A stretch of DNA of 64,000 nucleotides, taken from assembly GCF_039523735.1 (NCBI RefSeq), contig NZ_BAAAFW010000050.1, positions 124,001 to 188,000 of the forward strand. The letters run 5' to 3'. This DNA comes from Tatumella punctata (GTDB lineage Bacteria > Pseudomonadota > Gammaproteobacteria > Enterobacterales > Enterobacteriaceae). Position 1 is the stretch's first letter. Each line of letters starts with the position of its first letter. The notes under the pieces are model-generated. The model did no database searches, had not been told where the DNA came from, and was given only the letters and a program-made list of their open reading frames with translations. Below are positions 8,958 through 18,142 of this stretch, one piece after another. The position numbers and the translations under genes were made by a program.

Positions 8958-9524
8958 ATGGCAACATATTCTAGCAACGATTTTCGTAACGGTCTTAAAA
9001 TTATGTTTGATGGCGAACCTTATGCCATCGAAGCGAGTGAGTTTGTTAAACCTGGTAAAGGTCAGGCTTTTGCCCGTGTAAAAATGCGTCGTCTGCTGAC
9101 CGGTAAACTGATCGAAAAAACGTTCAAGTCTACTGACTCTGCTGAAGGTGCGGATGTTGTTGATGTGACTCTGACTTATCTGTACAACGACGGTGAGTTC
9201 TGGCACTTCATGAATAACAATACCTTCGAACAGCTGGCTGCGGATGAGAAAGCTGTAGGCGAAAACGGTAAATGGCTGCAGGATCAGGCAGAATGTATCG
9301 TTACTCTGTGGAACGGTAACCCGATCGCTATCACTCCGCCGAACTTTATCGAAGCAGAAATTACCCAGACCGATCCCGGCCTGAAAGGTGATACTGCCGG
9401 TACCGGTGGTAAACCTGCAACCCTGACAACCGGTGCGGTAGTCAAAGTACCATTATTCGTTCAGATTGGTGAAGTCATTAGAGTTGATACCCGTTCCGGC
9501 GAATACGTATCACGCGTTAAGTAA
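8958..9524 (+). CDS. efp: Translation elongation factor P
   Basis: Rescues ribosomes stalled at polyproline stretches. 188 residues with the usual start MATYSSNDFR; an ATG five codons upstream is in frame but does not fit the family. Lys34, within KPGKGQAF, is the site that EpmA and EpmB modify with beta-lysine, so all three components of this system are encoded in this window. The C-terminal OB domain ends DTRSGEYVSRVK. Confidence 0.97.
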   Translation: MATYSSNDFRNGLKIMFDGEPYAIEASEFVKPGKGQAFARVKMRRLLTGKLIEKTFKSTDSAEGADVVDVTLTYLYNDGEFWHFMNNNTFEQLAADEKAVGENGKWLQDQAECIVTLWNGNPIAITPPNFIEAEITQTDPGLKGDTAGTGGKPATLTTGAVVKVPLFVQIGEVIRVDTRSGEYVSRVK

Positions 9525-9530
9525 GTCTGT

Positions 9531-9560
9531 CAGGCGCATCGCATCGCAGCGGTGCGCCTG
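9531..9560 (+). other. Hairpin after efp
   Basis: CAGGCGCA and TGCGCCTG form an 8-bp stem around a 14-base loop just past the efp stop. No T-run follows, so it may attenuate rather than end transcription into the entericidin gene 18 bases further on. Confidence 0.45.
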
Positions 9561-9578
9561 CATGACGGATTGAAGAAA

Positions 9579-9710
9579 ATGAAAAAACGCAGCCTGCAGA
9601 TCCTGTTACTCTGTTTACTGACATCAGTCCTGAGCGGATGTAATACCTTTCATGGTTTTGGTGAGGATGTTTCGCACCTCGGTAATGCTATCTCCAGAGT
9701 CGCTGAATAA
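9579..9710 (+). CDS. ecnA: Entericidin A family lipoprotein
   Basis: A 43-residue lipoprotein. It starts MKKRSLQILL, has a lipobox LSGC with Cys21, and a mature tail CNTFHGFGEDVSHLGNAISRVAE that carries the entericidin hallmark GFGED-HLGNAIS. Entericidin A is described as the antidote-like partner of the bacteriolytic entericidin B, but here only one family member follows efp and the ecnB, sugE, blc, ampC and frd genes found next in E. coli are absent. The tail resembles EcnA more than EcnB. Confidence 0.87.
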   Translation: MKKRSLQILLLCLLTSVLSGCNTFHGFGEDVSHLGNAISRVAE

Positions 9711-10021
9711 AACGCGGACAAAGCGCACCTGATGGCTGCTGTGTTGTCTGCTGTTTTACTGCCGGATTGACAGGCTATCAGTTCATCTTCGACGGATGCC
9801 GGTTGTTATGCCGCTCCGCTGACAGAATATCCCTGTATTCTCTTTATGCTCTCACGGAGCAATTTTACTGGCTGGCGGAGGCCTGCGGCTGGCTGGTCGC
9901 TGGGTGAGCGGCTGTCACCTTTTTTGTCCTGTATTCAGACCGGTCATAGGACAAGATTGTTTGTCGTTTAAGTTGCATGCATGTAGACTGCCTCCCTTTT
10001 GTCAGATCAGGAGTACTACAG
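9711..10021 (+). other. Non-coding gap between ecnA and epmA
   Basis: 311 bases without a recognisable gene. A GGTGA / TCACC stem followed by six Ts (9903-9925) could terminate ecnA. AGGAG at about 10010 serves epmA. This is the position of sugE-blc-ampC-frdABCD in E. coli; I see no remnants of them. Confidence 0.55.
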
Positions 10022-10999
10022 ATGAACGAAACCGCAACCTGGCAACCCAGCGCCCCGGTAGCTAATCTACTTAAACGTGCGGCTATTCTGGCGGATATCC
10101 GGCGTTTTTTTGCAGATCGCGGTGTCCTTGAAGTAGATACTCCAGCCATGAGCCAGGCAACGGTGACCGATATTCATCTGGTGCCTTTCCGTACCCGGTT
10201 TGTCGGCCCGGGGGCCTCTGAGGGCCGTGACCTGTGGCTTATGACCAGCCCTGAATATCATATGAAGCGGTTACTGGCCGCCGGCAGTGGCCCTATATAT
10301 CAGATGAACCGCAGTTTCCGTAACGAAGAAGCCGGCCGGCATCATAATCCTGAATTCACCATGCTGGAATGGTACCGTCCGCACTATGATATGTACCGGC
10401 TGATGAATGAAGTGGATGATCTTCTGCAGCAGATTCTGGAATGTGACAGTGGCGAAACACTGTCTTATCAGCAGGCATTTATTCGTTGCCTGAACATTGA
10501 TCCGTTGTCTGCGGATAAAGATGCGTTAGTGGCGGTGGCTGCTAGCCTGGGAGCCGGTGATTTAGCCGCATCTGAAGATGATATTGACACCCTATTGCAG
10601 CTGTTATTTATGCTGGGTGTTGAACCCCATATTGGTCAGGATAAACCGGCATTTGTGTACCACTTCCCGGCATCACAGGCCTCACTGGCCGAAATCAGTA
10701 CCGAAGACCACCGTGTTGCTGAGCGTTTTGAGGTCTATTACAAAGGCATCGAACTGGCAAATGGCTTTCGTGAACTGACTAACGGCGATGAGCAGCGGCA
10801 GCGTTTTGAGCAGGACAACCGGCGTCGTGTCGCGCGGGGACTGCCTGAACAACCGATAGATCAGTTTTTGCTGGCAGCCCTTGAGTATGGCATGCCCGAT
10901 TGTTCCGGAGTTGCGCTGGGGGTCGACCGCCTGATTATGCTGGCACTGAAAGCCACATCGCTGAGTGAGGTGATCGCTTTCCCTGTTGATCGCTGCTGA
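10022..10999 (+). CDS. epmA: EF-P lysyltransferase EpmA (PoxA/GenX)
   Basis: Class II lysyl-tRNA-synthetase paralogue lacking the anticodon-binding domain; activates beta-lysine and attaches it to Lys34 of EF-P. From the chosen ATG (AGGAG upstream; 325 residues as in E. coli) the landmarks are VTDIHLVPF, motif 2 FRNEEAGRHHNPEFTMLEWYRP and motif 3 GVALGVDRLIMLAL. The frame is open for 15 further codons upstream but these have no family match. In E. coli the frd operon separates epmA from efp; here only ecnA does. Confidence 0.96.
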   Translation: MNETATWQPSAPVANLLKRAAILADIRRFFADRGVLEVDTPAMSQATVTDIHLVPFRTRFVGPGASEGRDLWLMTSPEYHMKRLLAAGSGPIYQMNRSFRNEEAGRHHNPEFTMLEWYRPHYDMYRLMNEVDDLLQQILECDSGETLSYQQAFIRCLNIDPLSADKDALVAVAASLGAGDLAASEDDIDTLLQLLFMLGVEPHIGQDKPAFVYHFPASQASLAEISTEDHRVAERFEVYYKGIELANGFRELTNGDEQRQRFEQDNRRRVARGLPEQPIDQFLLAALEYGMPDCSGVALGVDRLIMLALKATSLSEVIAFPVDRC

Positions 11000-11004
11000 C
11001 AGCC

Positions 11005-11031
11005 ACTGGCCCTGAATTCTTCCGGGCCAGT
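11005..11031. terminator. Hairpin between convergent epmA and mscM
   Basis: ACTGGCCC / GGGCCAGT, 8-bp perfect stem with an 11-base loop, sits between the two stop codons. It could act for either strand; T-runs are poor. Confidence 0.5.
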
Positions 11032-11045
11032 AACTCTCCCCGAAT

Positions 11046-14000
11046 TTATAGTCCGCCTGATTTATAAGTTTTGGTCGCAGGTGTTCCCTGGCTGCCCGGT
11101 AATGCACTGCCGACCTTTTCCATCCGCACCTGGAATGGCGGGAAGGGCATCTCAATGTCGTTTTGCGCGAAACCATGCAAAATTAACTGATGAAGCTCAT
11201 GACGTAATGGCATGCGGTGCCCCATTTCGGCCGCATAAATACGCAATTCAAATAACTGTATCCCTTGCTGAAGATCGACCAGAAAGGCCTCCGGCGGTGG
11301 GGTACTGAGTACGTAACTGCAGCGTTCAGCTGCCTGTTTCAGCACCCGGGTGACCAGTTCACTGTTAACGTGAGCAGGGGCCGGAATGGTCAGAACCACA
11401 CGGGTAACAGCATCGGACAATGACCAGTTCACAAACTGTTCGGTAATAAATGCCCGGTTTGGCACAATAATCTCTTTACGATCCCAGTCTGTGATGGTGG
11501 TTGCCCGGGTATTGATGCGGGAAATGGTGCCGGTCAGTTCACGGATAGTTACGGTATCGCCGATGCGGATCGGTTTTTCGAACAAAATAATCAGGCCGGA
11601 AATAAAGTTTGCAAAAATCTCCTGTAGTCCGAAGCCCAGCCCGACACCTAAGGCGGCGACCAGCCATTGCAGTTTTGCCCAGTCTATTCCCAGCATAGAA
11701 AATGCTGTCATTACCCCGATGATCATTAACAGATATTTGGTCAGGGTGGTAATAGCATATCCGGTCCCCGGGGTCAGGCTGAGATGTTGTAATATTGCCA
11801 GTTCCAGCAGGGCCGGCATATTCCGCACCAGCTGCAGGGTGATAATCAGTACCAGAATGGCAATCAGTACCGCCCCGAGAGTCACAGACTGAATAGTTTC
11901 ACCGGCGGCAGTCCCTGAACCGGCATCCCATAACGGAATATTTTCCAGAAAAGAGAATGCCGAATGCAGTTCTGACCACAGCAGAATCAGGGATACCAGA
12001 GCGACCAGGGTAAGCAGAGAACGTACCAGCCGCAGTGATTGCGCACTGATGGTATCAAGATCCACCACCGGCTCTTCAATGTCAGGCGCTTCTGTGGCAG
12101 AACCGTGGTGTTCCTTTTCTTCTTCTCCGCTGCGGGCACGGCTGGCCAGCATATCGGCACGTTTTTGCCGTGCACGGTCGAATTCAATTCTGCGTCGCTG
12201 AATCAGCATCCAGCGACGGATAATATGATAAATCACCAGCAGTACAAACCAGATGCCCAGTGAACTTTCCAGCCGGGCAAGCAGGGCCTGCGCTGTTGCC
12301 AGATAACCGACACAGGATGCCAGTGCTGCGATAGGCGGGATAGCCATCATGACATCCCACAGCAGGGTGTTAGTCATATTGTCGCTGTTGCCCTGCCTGT
12401 CAAAATAAAGCGGCAGGCCGGCCCGTTTCAGGGCATTAGTGACGACAGTCAGGGCGATACAGATAAGAATAAAGCTCAGGCGGCCGAGTGAAGCAGAAAA
12501 CTGTCTGTCATCCAGATTATCGAAAGTAATCAGCACCATGATCAAAGGGACAATGACCCCGACGGTCAGCGAATAGTAGCGCATTGCTCTGGCCACACTG
12601 GCCTGCGGCCAGCGGAAATGAGCAATAAACAGCCCGTGAGGCCGGGCAAACGATGCACTGATCATAAATGCCCATAATACCGGCAGGGTTGCGGTTACCC
12701 CGTCGCCAATGGCGACCGCGATAGGATAGGGCCAGGCATGTTGCAGGCCGTAACCGAGCGCAGCCCATAGCACCGGCAGGGGCAGGGCGACCAGAATCGA
12801 CCAGAACACCGTACGTACAGTCAGACTGAAACTGTCCAGTGTTACTTTACCGACTTTAGAGGCCGCGCGCGCCAGAAAGGCCCGGTAATGGCGGCGGGAA
12901 CTGAGACTTATCGCCACCAGGAATAATGCGCCCACCACCGGAATAATCGACTCCCTGGCAGTGAACATCATCATAAAGGCCTTACCCAGCTGGCCAAAGG
13001 TATCCAGTGACAGCAACCGGGATAAGTCCTGGGCAACCTGCACCGGATAATGCAGAGTGACCGGGCCGACATCAGCGGTCCAGAACAGATAACGATGGGT
13101 GGCATCTTTGACATCGTTCAGAGCATCCTGTAGCTGTGTGTTAGCTACTTTCAGCTTGGTAATTTCAAGGATCAGCGAATCACATCCCGAAATCAGTGAA
13201 TTGAGTAATTCCCGCTGGGTTTTTAACTGGGCGTCAAGAATCTTTACCTGCTCACTGGTCAGTGCTGTACCGTTTTCCTGGGTCAGTGAATGCAGACTTG
13301 CCTGACGATTAAGCAGATCTTCATAGTGGAGACGCTGAACCCGTAACTCTCCCATTTCACTGTCAATCTGTTGCGACTTAGGCACTTCCGGTAAACGGGC
13401 CACCTGTGCCCGCAATGCTTCTCCCAGTAAATTGGACTCTCCCAGCCATTGTGACTGTTCACGTAACGTGCTGAGGGCCTGACGAACCTGTAATGTCTGG
13501 TTAGCCGCCAGCCGCTGCTGGGAGGTCACCAGATCCATACGCTGGGCCTGCTGATTGAGGTCCGCTGAAAGATCACGGTTAATATTGAACTGTTCGCTGA
13601 TCCCCGGCGGAAGTTCGCCGCTGTTCTCTGCTAACTGCTCGGTACGCTCCAGCGCCTGCTGGGCTTCCTGCTGACGCTGATTATTTAGCTGATTACGCAA
13701 TGCCTGCAGATAGGCATCCAGTTGTGACATCGTTTTCTGGTGGAGCTCGGCCCGCAGGCGGGCAAGTTCCTGACGGTTACTGGCAGACAACTGTGCCAGC
13801 TCCAGCTCATTTACCCGCGCTTTACTGGCTGCATTTCCGGCCTCTCTGGCCCAGACTCTGGCCTGTCCCAGCCGGGTCGCCGCAGTTTGCTGACCCTGGA
13901 TACGGCGATCACTGTCAGCCAGAGCTCGGCGGGCTTCTGTTTGCTGCTGAGGCAGCTGGGTTAACGAGTCGCTGATTTCCCGTGCCCGATCCTGTTCCTG

Positions 14001-14381
14001 CTGAGCCTGACGGCCTTCTTCCAGTAACTGGCTACTGGCCCGCAGGATTTCCTGTTCCAGGTCACTGCTATTAAGCGACGGGTTAACGGTTTTAGGGTTA
14101 TCTGTGACTGAGGCAATTTGCTGCCTCAGTTGTTTAGACAGTTTAGGGAAATTATCAATAACAGACTGATACTGACGAGCCTGTTCAAGAGACGCCGTGC
14201 GCTGATCGATAGACTCAAGTGCAGCCTGTAATAACTGTACCTGCTCGGTCTGGGCGGCACTGATTTTAGCGCTTCTGGCCTCTTCCAGTGCCTGTTTTAG
14301 CTGTGTTGCATCAGGAACAGAGGCCGCATACAGTGAAAAACTGAGCGTTAATCCCAGCAGTAAAACCACAATCGCGCGCAC
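11046..14381 (-). CDS. mscM: Miniconductance mechanosensitive channel MscM (YjeP)
   Basis: Large MscS-superfamily channel that releases solutes on mild hypo-osmotic shock. I start it at a GTG (14381) because a signal peptide VRAIVVLLLGLTLSF and a GGAG site follow the psd stop by 16 bases; the open frame itself runs upstream inside psd. 1111 residues: signal peptide, a long periplasmic coiled-coil region (to about residue 470) rich in Q and R, about eleven membrane helices, and the MscS pore domain with LGVGLGFGLQEIFANFISGLIILFEKP and the beta domain after it. Close to E. coli MscM (1107). Confidence 0.95.
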   Translation of the reverse strand: MRAIVVLLLGLTLSFSLYAASVPDATQLKQALEEARSAKISAAQTEQVQLLQAALESIDQRTASLEQARQYQSVIDNFPKLSKQLRQQIASVTDNPKTVNPSLNSSDLEQEILRASSQLLEEGRQAQQEQDRAREISDSLTQLPQQQTEARRALADSDRRIQGQQTAATRLGQARVWAREAGNAASKARVNELELAQLSASNRQELARLRAELHQKTMSQLDAYLQALRNQLNNQRQQEAQQALERTEQLAENSGELPPGISEQFNINRDLSADLNQQAQRMDLVTSQQRLAANQTLQVRQALSTLREQSQWLGESNLLGEALRAQVARLPEVPKSQQIDSEMGELRVQRLHYEDLLNRQASLHSLTQENGTALTSEQVKILDAQLKTQRELLNSLISGCDSLILEITKLKVANTQLQDALNDVKDATHRYLFWTADVGPVTLHYPVQVAQDLSRLLSLDTFGQLGKAFMMMFTARESIIPVVGALFLVAISLSSRRHYRAFLARAASKVGKVTLDSFSLTVRTVFWSILVALPLPVLWAALGYGLQHAWPYPIAVAIGDGVTATLPVLWAFMISASFARPHGLFIAHFRWPQASVARAMRYYSLTVGVIVPLIMVLITFDNLDDRQFSASLGRLSFILICIALTVVTNALKRAGLPLYFDRQGNSDNMTNTLLWDVMMAIPPIAALASCVGYLATAQALLARLESSLGIWFVLLVIYHIIRRWMLIQRRRIEFDRARQKRADMLASRARSGEEEKEHHGSATEAPDIEEPVVDLDTISAQSLRLVRSLLTLVALVSLILLWSELHSAFSFLENIPLWDAGSGTAAGETIQSVTLGAVLIAILVLIITLQLVRNMPALLELAILQHLSLTPGTGYAITTLTKYLLMIIGVMTAFSMLGIDWAKLQWLVAALGVGLGFGLQEIFANFISGLIILFEKPIRIGDTVTIRELTGTISRINTRATTITDWDRKEIIVPNRAFITEQFVNWSLSDAVTRVVLTIPAPAHVNSELVTRVLKQAAERCSYVLSTPPPEAFLVDLQQGIQLFELRIYAAEMGHRMPLRHELHQLILHGFAQNDIEMPFPPFQVRMEKVGSALPGSQGTPATKTYKSGGL

Positions 14382-14397
14382 GTTATCGTTCTCCGAT

Positions 14398-15294
14398 TTA
14401 TCCTGTGACAGTGCTGTCGGTGCTGATATCCGTATACGGGGTAGCCAGTGGCTGGCCGAGACGGGTTTTCGTTTCGGCTTCCAGAGACTCACTGAAGATA
14501 ACTTTATTGCGGGCAAACAAGTTAATTACCGTAGAGCCCAGTTTAAAGCGGCCCATCTCGTCGCCTTTCAGTAGCACTACGGCGCCTTCAGCATCCGCTG
14601 CCGGATAATGCCAGCGTTTGATCACACCTTCGCGTGGCGGAGTAATCGTTCCTGCCCAGACAGTTTCGATACTGCCGACAATGGTGGCACCGACCAGAAT
14701 CTGAGCCATAGGGCCAAAGTCTGTATCGAAATAACAGATAACCCGCTCGTTACGGGCAAACAGATTCGGGATATTGCGTGCAGTTAACGGGTTAACCGAG
14801 TACAGATCGCCGGGGACATAGACCATCTCTCGTAAAATACCATTACATGGCATATGAACACGGTGATAGTCGCGCGGAGCAAGGTAGGTCGTAATAAACT
14901 GGCCGTTCAGGAAGTCGGCAGCCCGCGTGTCGTTACCCGCCAGTAAGGCTTGCAGAGAGTAATAATGGCCTTTGGCCTGAAAAATCTGGTCTTCTTCAAT
15001 CCGTCCGGCCTGACTCACAGCACCATCGGCGGGCTGAATCAGGTGGTTCGGGTTATTATCGACAGGCCGCGCACCTTCTTTAAGGGGGCGGACAAAGAAA
15101 TCATTAAATGTCGGGTAGGCAGAGGTGTTCTTCTGTGCAGCCTCTGACATATCAACTTTGTAATACCAGACAAAAATATCAATCAGAGTACGGGTCAGCC
15201 AGCCACCACGACGGCTTGCTGCCCACCCGGCCAGTTCGGTTAACTGTTTTTTGGGTAAAATTGCGTTAATGCCAAGTTTGATTCGTTCCAGCAT
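14398..15294 (-). CDS. psd: Phosphatidylserine decarboxylase proenzyme
   Basis: Makes phosphatidylethanolamine from phosphatidylserine at the inner membrane. 298 residues from the ATG with AGGAGG upstream; an in-frame ATG seven codons earlier is less likely. The self-cleavage site is visible as FKLGST, with Gly253-Ser254 at the same numbering as E. coli; Ser254 becomes the pyruvoyl group. HRVHMPCNG and the ARNERV motifs are present. The C-terminal tail is shorter than in E. coli (322). Probably co-transcribed with mscM. Confidence 0.96.
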   Translation of the reverse strand: MLERIKLGINAILPKKQLTELAGWAASRRGGWLTRTLIDIFVWYYKVDMSEAAQKNTSAYPTFNDFFVRPLKEGARPVDNNPNHLIQPADGAVSQAGRIEEDQIFQAKGHYYSLQALLAGNDTRAADFLNGQFITTYLAPRDYHRVHMPCNGILREMVYVPGDLYSVNPLTARNIPNLFARNERVICYFDTDFGPMAQILVGATIVGSIETVWAGTITPPREGVIKRWHYPAADAEGAVVLLKGDEMGRFKLGSTVINLFARNKVIFSESLEAETKTRLGQPLATPYTDISTDSTVTG

Positions 15295-15385
15295 TTTGCC
15301 TCCTGGCGTAATCACGACGTTTAAAATAAAAAAGGCGAACGCGAGCGATGCCTTAATGAGATGGCGAAACCCGCCGCTATGTCAG

Positions 15386-16438
15386 TCAGTCCTCACTGAC
15401 AGAAAAATTTTTTCTGACTTTCACTGAAGCCATACTTTCCAGAATCCGGTGATAGCTGTCGAAGCGGATTTCATTAATTTTGCCGTCTTCTACTGCCTGG
15501 CGGATAGCACAGCCCGGATCTGTATCATGTTTACAGTCACGGAATTTACAGTGACCAATATAGTCAGCGAATTCGACGAATCCGCGGGTGACTTGTTCTG
15601 CATCGAGGTGCCAGAGACCAAACTCCCGGACTCCCGGCGAGTCAATAACGTCGCCGCCTTTCGGAAAATGATACAATCGTGCTGCGGTGGTGGTATGTTG
15701 CCCCAGACCTGAATTATCAGAGACTTCGTTGGTCAGGATTTCATTTTCACCAGCCACTGTCAGTCCCAGCAAGGTATTCAGTAAGCTGGATTTCCCGACG
15801 CCGGACTGTCCGGAAAAAATACTGATTCTGTCAGTGAGCGCTTGCTCTAAAGGCTGTAACCCCTGCTGGTTATGGCTGGATACCATCAGTACCTGATAAC
15901 CGATATTGCGGTAGATATCCATTTGCTGGTCAACAAAATGACGTGCTTCTTCGTCCAGTAAATCGGTCTTGTTGAGCACCAGTAATGGCGCGATATTCAG
16001 GGTTTCGCAGGCAATCAGGTAACGGTCAATAATATTCAGCGATAATTCTGGCAGGATAGCCGACACAATGACTATCTGGTCAATATTCGCGGCAACAGGT
16101 TTCAGGCCGTCATAATAATCGGGACGGTTAAGTACCGAAGTCCTTTCATGTACTGCTTCGACAATACCTTTCCCCGTACCGCTTTTCGGCGCACGCCAGA
16201 CCACACGGTCGCCGGTGACCAGTGAACGGAGAGTACGGCGAAGATTACAGCGCAGGGTATTTCCCTGGTGGTCTTCCACGTCGGCATGCATCCCCAGGCG
16301 ACTGATGACGATACCTTCCTGCGGTTCACCAAAAAGGCTGTCATCCGGCTCCGCTTTCTCAACACGTGGCTTCAGGCGTCGCTGATGGTTAGCATTGACA
16401 CGGCGTTGCTGACCTTTTGACAGTTTATTTTTGCTCAC
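15386..16438 (-). CDS. rsgA: Ribosome small-subunit GTPase RsgA
   Basis: Circularly permuted GTPase for late 30S maturation. Motif order is permuted as expected: G4 NKTD, then G1 GQSGVGKSSLLN, then G3 DSPGVREFGLW, followed by the zinc-binding C-x-DCKHDTDPGC segment. 350 residues if the GTG start (VSKNKLSKGQQRR) is used, as the family suggests; an ATG four codons upstream (16450) is the alternative. An N-terminal OB domain precedes the GTPase domain. It is divergent from orn. Confidence 0.95.
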   Translation of the reverse strand: MSKNKLSKGQQRRVNANHQRRLKPRVEKAEPDDSLFGEPQEGIVISRLGMHADVEDHQGNTLRCNLRRTLRSLVTGDRVVWRAPKSGTGKGIVEAVHERTSVLNRPDYYDGLKPVAANIDQIVIVSAILPELSLNIIDRYLIACETLNIAPLLVLNKTDLLDEEARHFVDQQMDIYRNIGYQVLMVSSHNQQGLQPLEQALTDRISIFSGQSGVGKSSLLNTLLGLTVAGENEILTNEVSDNSGLGQHTTTAARLYHFPKGGDVIDSPGVREFGLWHLDAEQVTRGFVEFADYIGHCKFRDCKHDTDPGCAIRQAVEDGKINEIRFDSYHRILESMASVKVRKNFSVSED

Positions 16439-16540
16439 ACTTCCTCTCATGTTGTGCCGGACTTCGCCCGACGGTACAAAACGGCTATGATACCATTAAT
16501 AGTCATCAATAGACGATTTTAGCAACGGTGAGAGATAAGC

Positions 16541-17089
16541 ATGGCAACAGCAAGGGAAAATAACCTGATTTGGATCGATCTCGAAATGACCGGACTGGAT
16601 CCGGAACGGGATCGGATAATTGAAATTGCTACCCTGGTCACCGATGCTGACCTGAATATTCTGGCGGAAGGGCCGGTTATTGCGGTCCGTCAGTCAGATG
16701 AGCAGCTTGCCCTGATGGATGACTGGAATGTCCGTACCCATACGGGGAGCGGGCTGGTTGAACGTGTCAGAAACAGCAATCACGATGACCGTGCTGCTGA
16801 GCTGGCAACACTGGAGTTTTTGAAGCAGTGGGTACCGGCGAACGCTTCACCTATTTGCGGTAACAGTATCGGCCAGGACCGCCGTTTTTTATATAAATAT
16901 ATGCCGGAACTTGAAGCATGGTTCCATTATCGCGCTATTGATGTCAGCACATTAAAAGAGCTGGCGCGGCGCTGGAAACCTGAAATTCTGCCGGGTTTTA
17001 AAAAGACAGGGACCCACCAGGCACTGGACGATATCCGTGAATCGGTGGCTGAGCTGCGTTATTACCGCGAAAATTTTCTTAAACTCTGA
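16541..17089 (+). CDS. orn: Oligoribonuclease
   Basis: DEDDh 3'-5' exonuclease that degrades 2-5 nt RNAs and pGpG. Catalytic residues are visible: Asp13 and Glu15 in WIDLEMTGLD, an Asp in NSIGQDRRFL, and the His/Asp pair in HQALDDIRESV. 182 residues, one more than E. coli. Its neighbour rsgA is divergent and the glycine tRNA cluster follows downstream, the common enterobacterial order. Confidence 0.97.
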   Translation: MATARENNLIWIDLEMTGLDPERDRIIEIATLVTDADLNILAEGPVIAVRQSDEQLALMDDWNVRTHTGSGLVERVRNSNHDDRAAELATLEFLKQWVPANASPICGNSIGQDRRFLYKYMPELEAWFHYRAIDVSTLKELARRWKPEILPGFKKTGTHQALDDIRESVAELRYYRENFLKL

Positions 17090-17167
17090 AAACAGGCGGA
17101 TTACTCAGCAATTTGCCGATTAAACCAGCAGTCAGCACGGATAGACGAAAAATATCATCTGCGGGGC

Positions 17168-17195
17168 TTGCGCAGGGAAATTATTCTCGTATAAT
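17168..17195 (+). promoter_or_regulatory. Sigma-70 promoter of the tRNA-Gly cluster
   Basis: TTGCGC (-35) and a consensus TATAAT (-10, 17190-17195) are 16 bases apart. The GC-rich GCACCCCG right after the -10 box is typical of the discriminator of stable-RNA promoters under stringent control. Confidence 0.8.
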
Positions 17196-17235
17196 TCGCA
17201 CCCCGTAACGATGAAGAATTTTATACGTTACCGGC

Positions 17236-17311
<76 letters not shown>

Positions 17312-17345
17312 GATTTAAAATGCAGTAACAGTAGTAATCTCCGAT

Positions 17346-17421
<76 letters not shown>

Positions 17422-17455
17422 GATTACAAAATGCAGTAACAGCAGTACCACCAAT

Positions 17456-17531
<76 letters not shown>

Positions 17532-17572
17532 GATTCAGATTTGCGAAACGAGAGAGTATTTGCAAGTCGCAG

Positions 17573-17598
17573 AAAAAAGGACCTTCGGGTCCTTTTTT
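17573..17598 (+). terminator. Terminator of the tRNA-Gly cluster
   Basis: GGACC-TTCG-GGTCC stem with the stable TTCG tetraloop, flanked by six As and six Ts. Strong Rho-independent terminator. Confidence 0.93.
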
Positions 17599-17639
17599 CG
17601 TTGCTATTTTCCCTCAGACAACCTTACCGTAATACTCGG

Positions 17640-18040
17640 ACTATCGTGCCAAACGAAGCCGGGCTGATGTATGGTAATACTTTCCGCCAGGTACTGAATG
17701 ATACGGCACAGCGTTTGCGTGATCGCCAGAATTCACCGGCAGGGCTGGTCAGGATTAACGCCCCGGACGCGATTCTGTTATCAAACAATGCGGAAACACT
17801 GGTCAACGCAGCCCTTAAGGGGGCTGATATTGTGTTAATGCCGGACTGGCAGGCAGGTGAACTGTTACGACAAAAACGGTTTATTCGACTATTACCGGAG
17901 TGGCAGGCCGGAGTCAGTCAGGAAAAAGCGTTATTGCCATGGTCTATCCCCGGGCGCGGTTTATCCCGCTGAATGTCCGTACCGTCAGTGACTTTCTTGC
18001 CGAAAAATTCGGGTCACCTCCGTACTGGTCATATGACTAA
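17640..18040 (+). pseudogene. Broken LysR-family regulator (C-terminal remnant)
   Basis: Translated pieces match the effector-binding half of a LysR regulator: LVRINAPDAILLSNNAETLVNAALKG, then DIVLMPDWQAGELL and IRLLPEWQAG in one frame, followed in another frame from about 17939 by MVYPRARFIPLNVRTVSDFLAEKF and a stop at 18040. The DNA-binding half is missing, as a tRNA terminator stands immediately upstream, and a -1 or +2 frameshift lies between about 17905 and 17940. It therefore cannot make a working regulator. It lies where queG is expected. Confidence 0.8.
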
Positions 18041-18085
18041 GGTATGCAGGTGACTGGCAGAGAAAGCGGGGCAGAAATGACCAGC

Positions 18086-18115
18086 AAAAAAAAGTCAGCG
18101 CCGATTTACGCTGAC
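18086..18115 (-). terminator. Terminator of the class IV aminotransferase gene
   Basis: On the minus strand GTCAGCG / CGCTGAC forms a 7-bp stem with an 8-base loop followed by eight Ts. It lies 28 bases past the stop codon of the aminotransferase gene. Confidence 0.88.
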
Positions 18116-18142
18116 GATTCTATAGCAATGGAAAGCGGCAGG

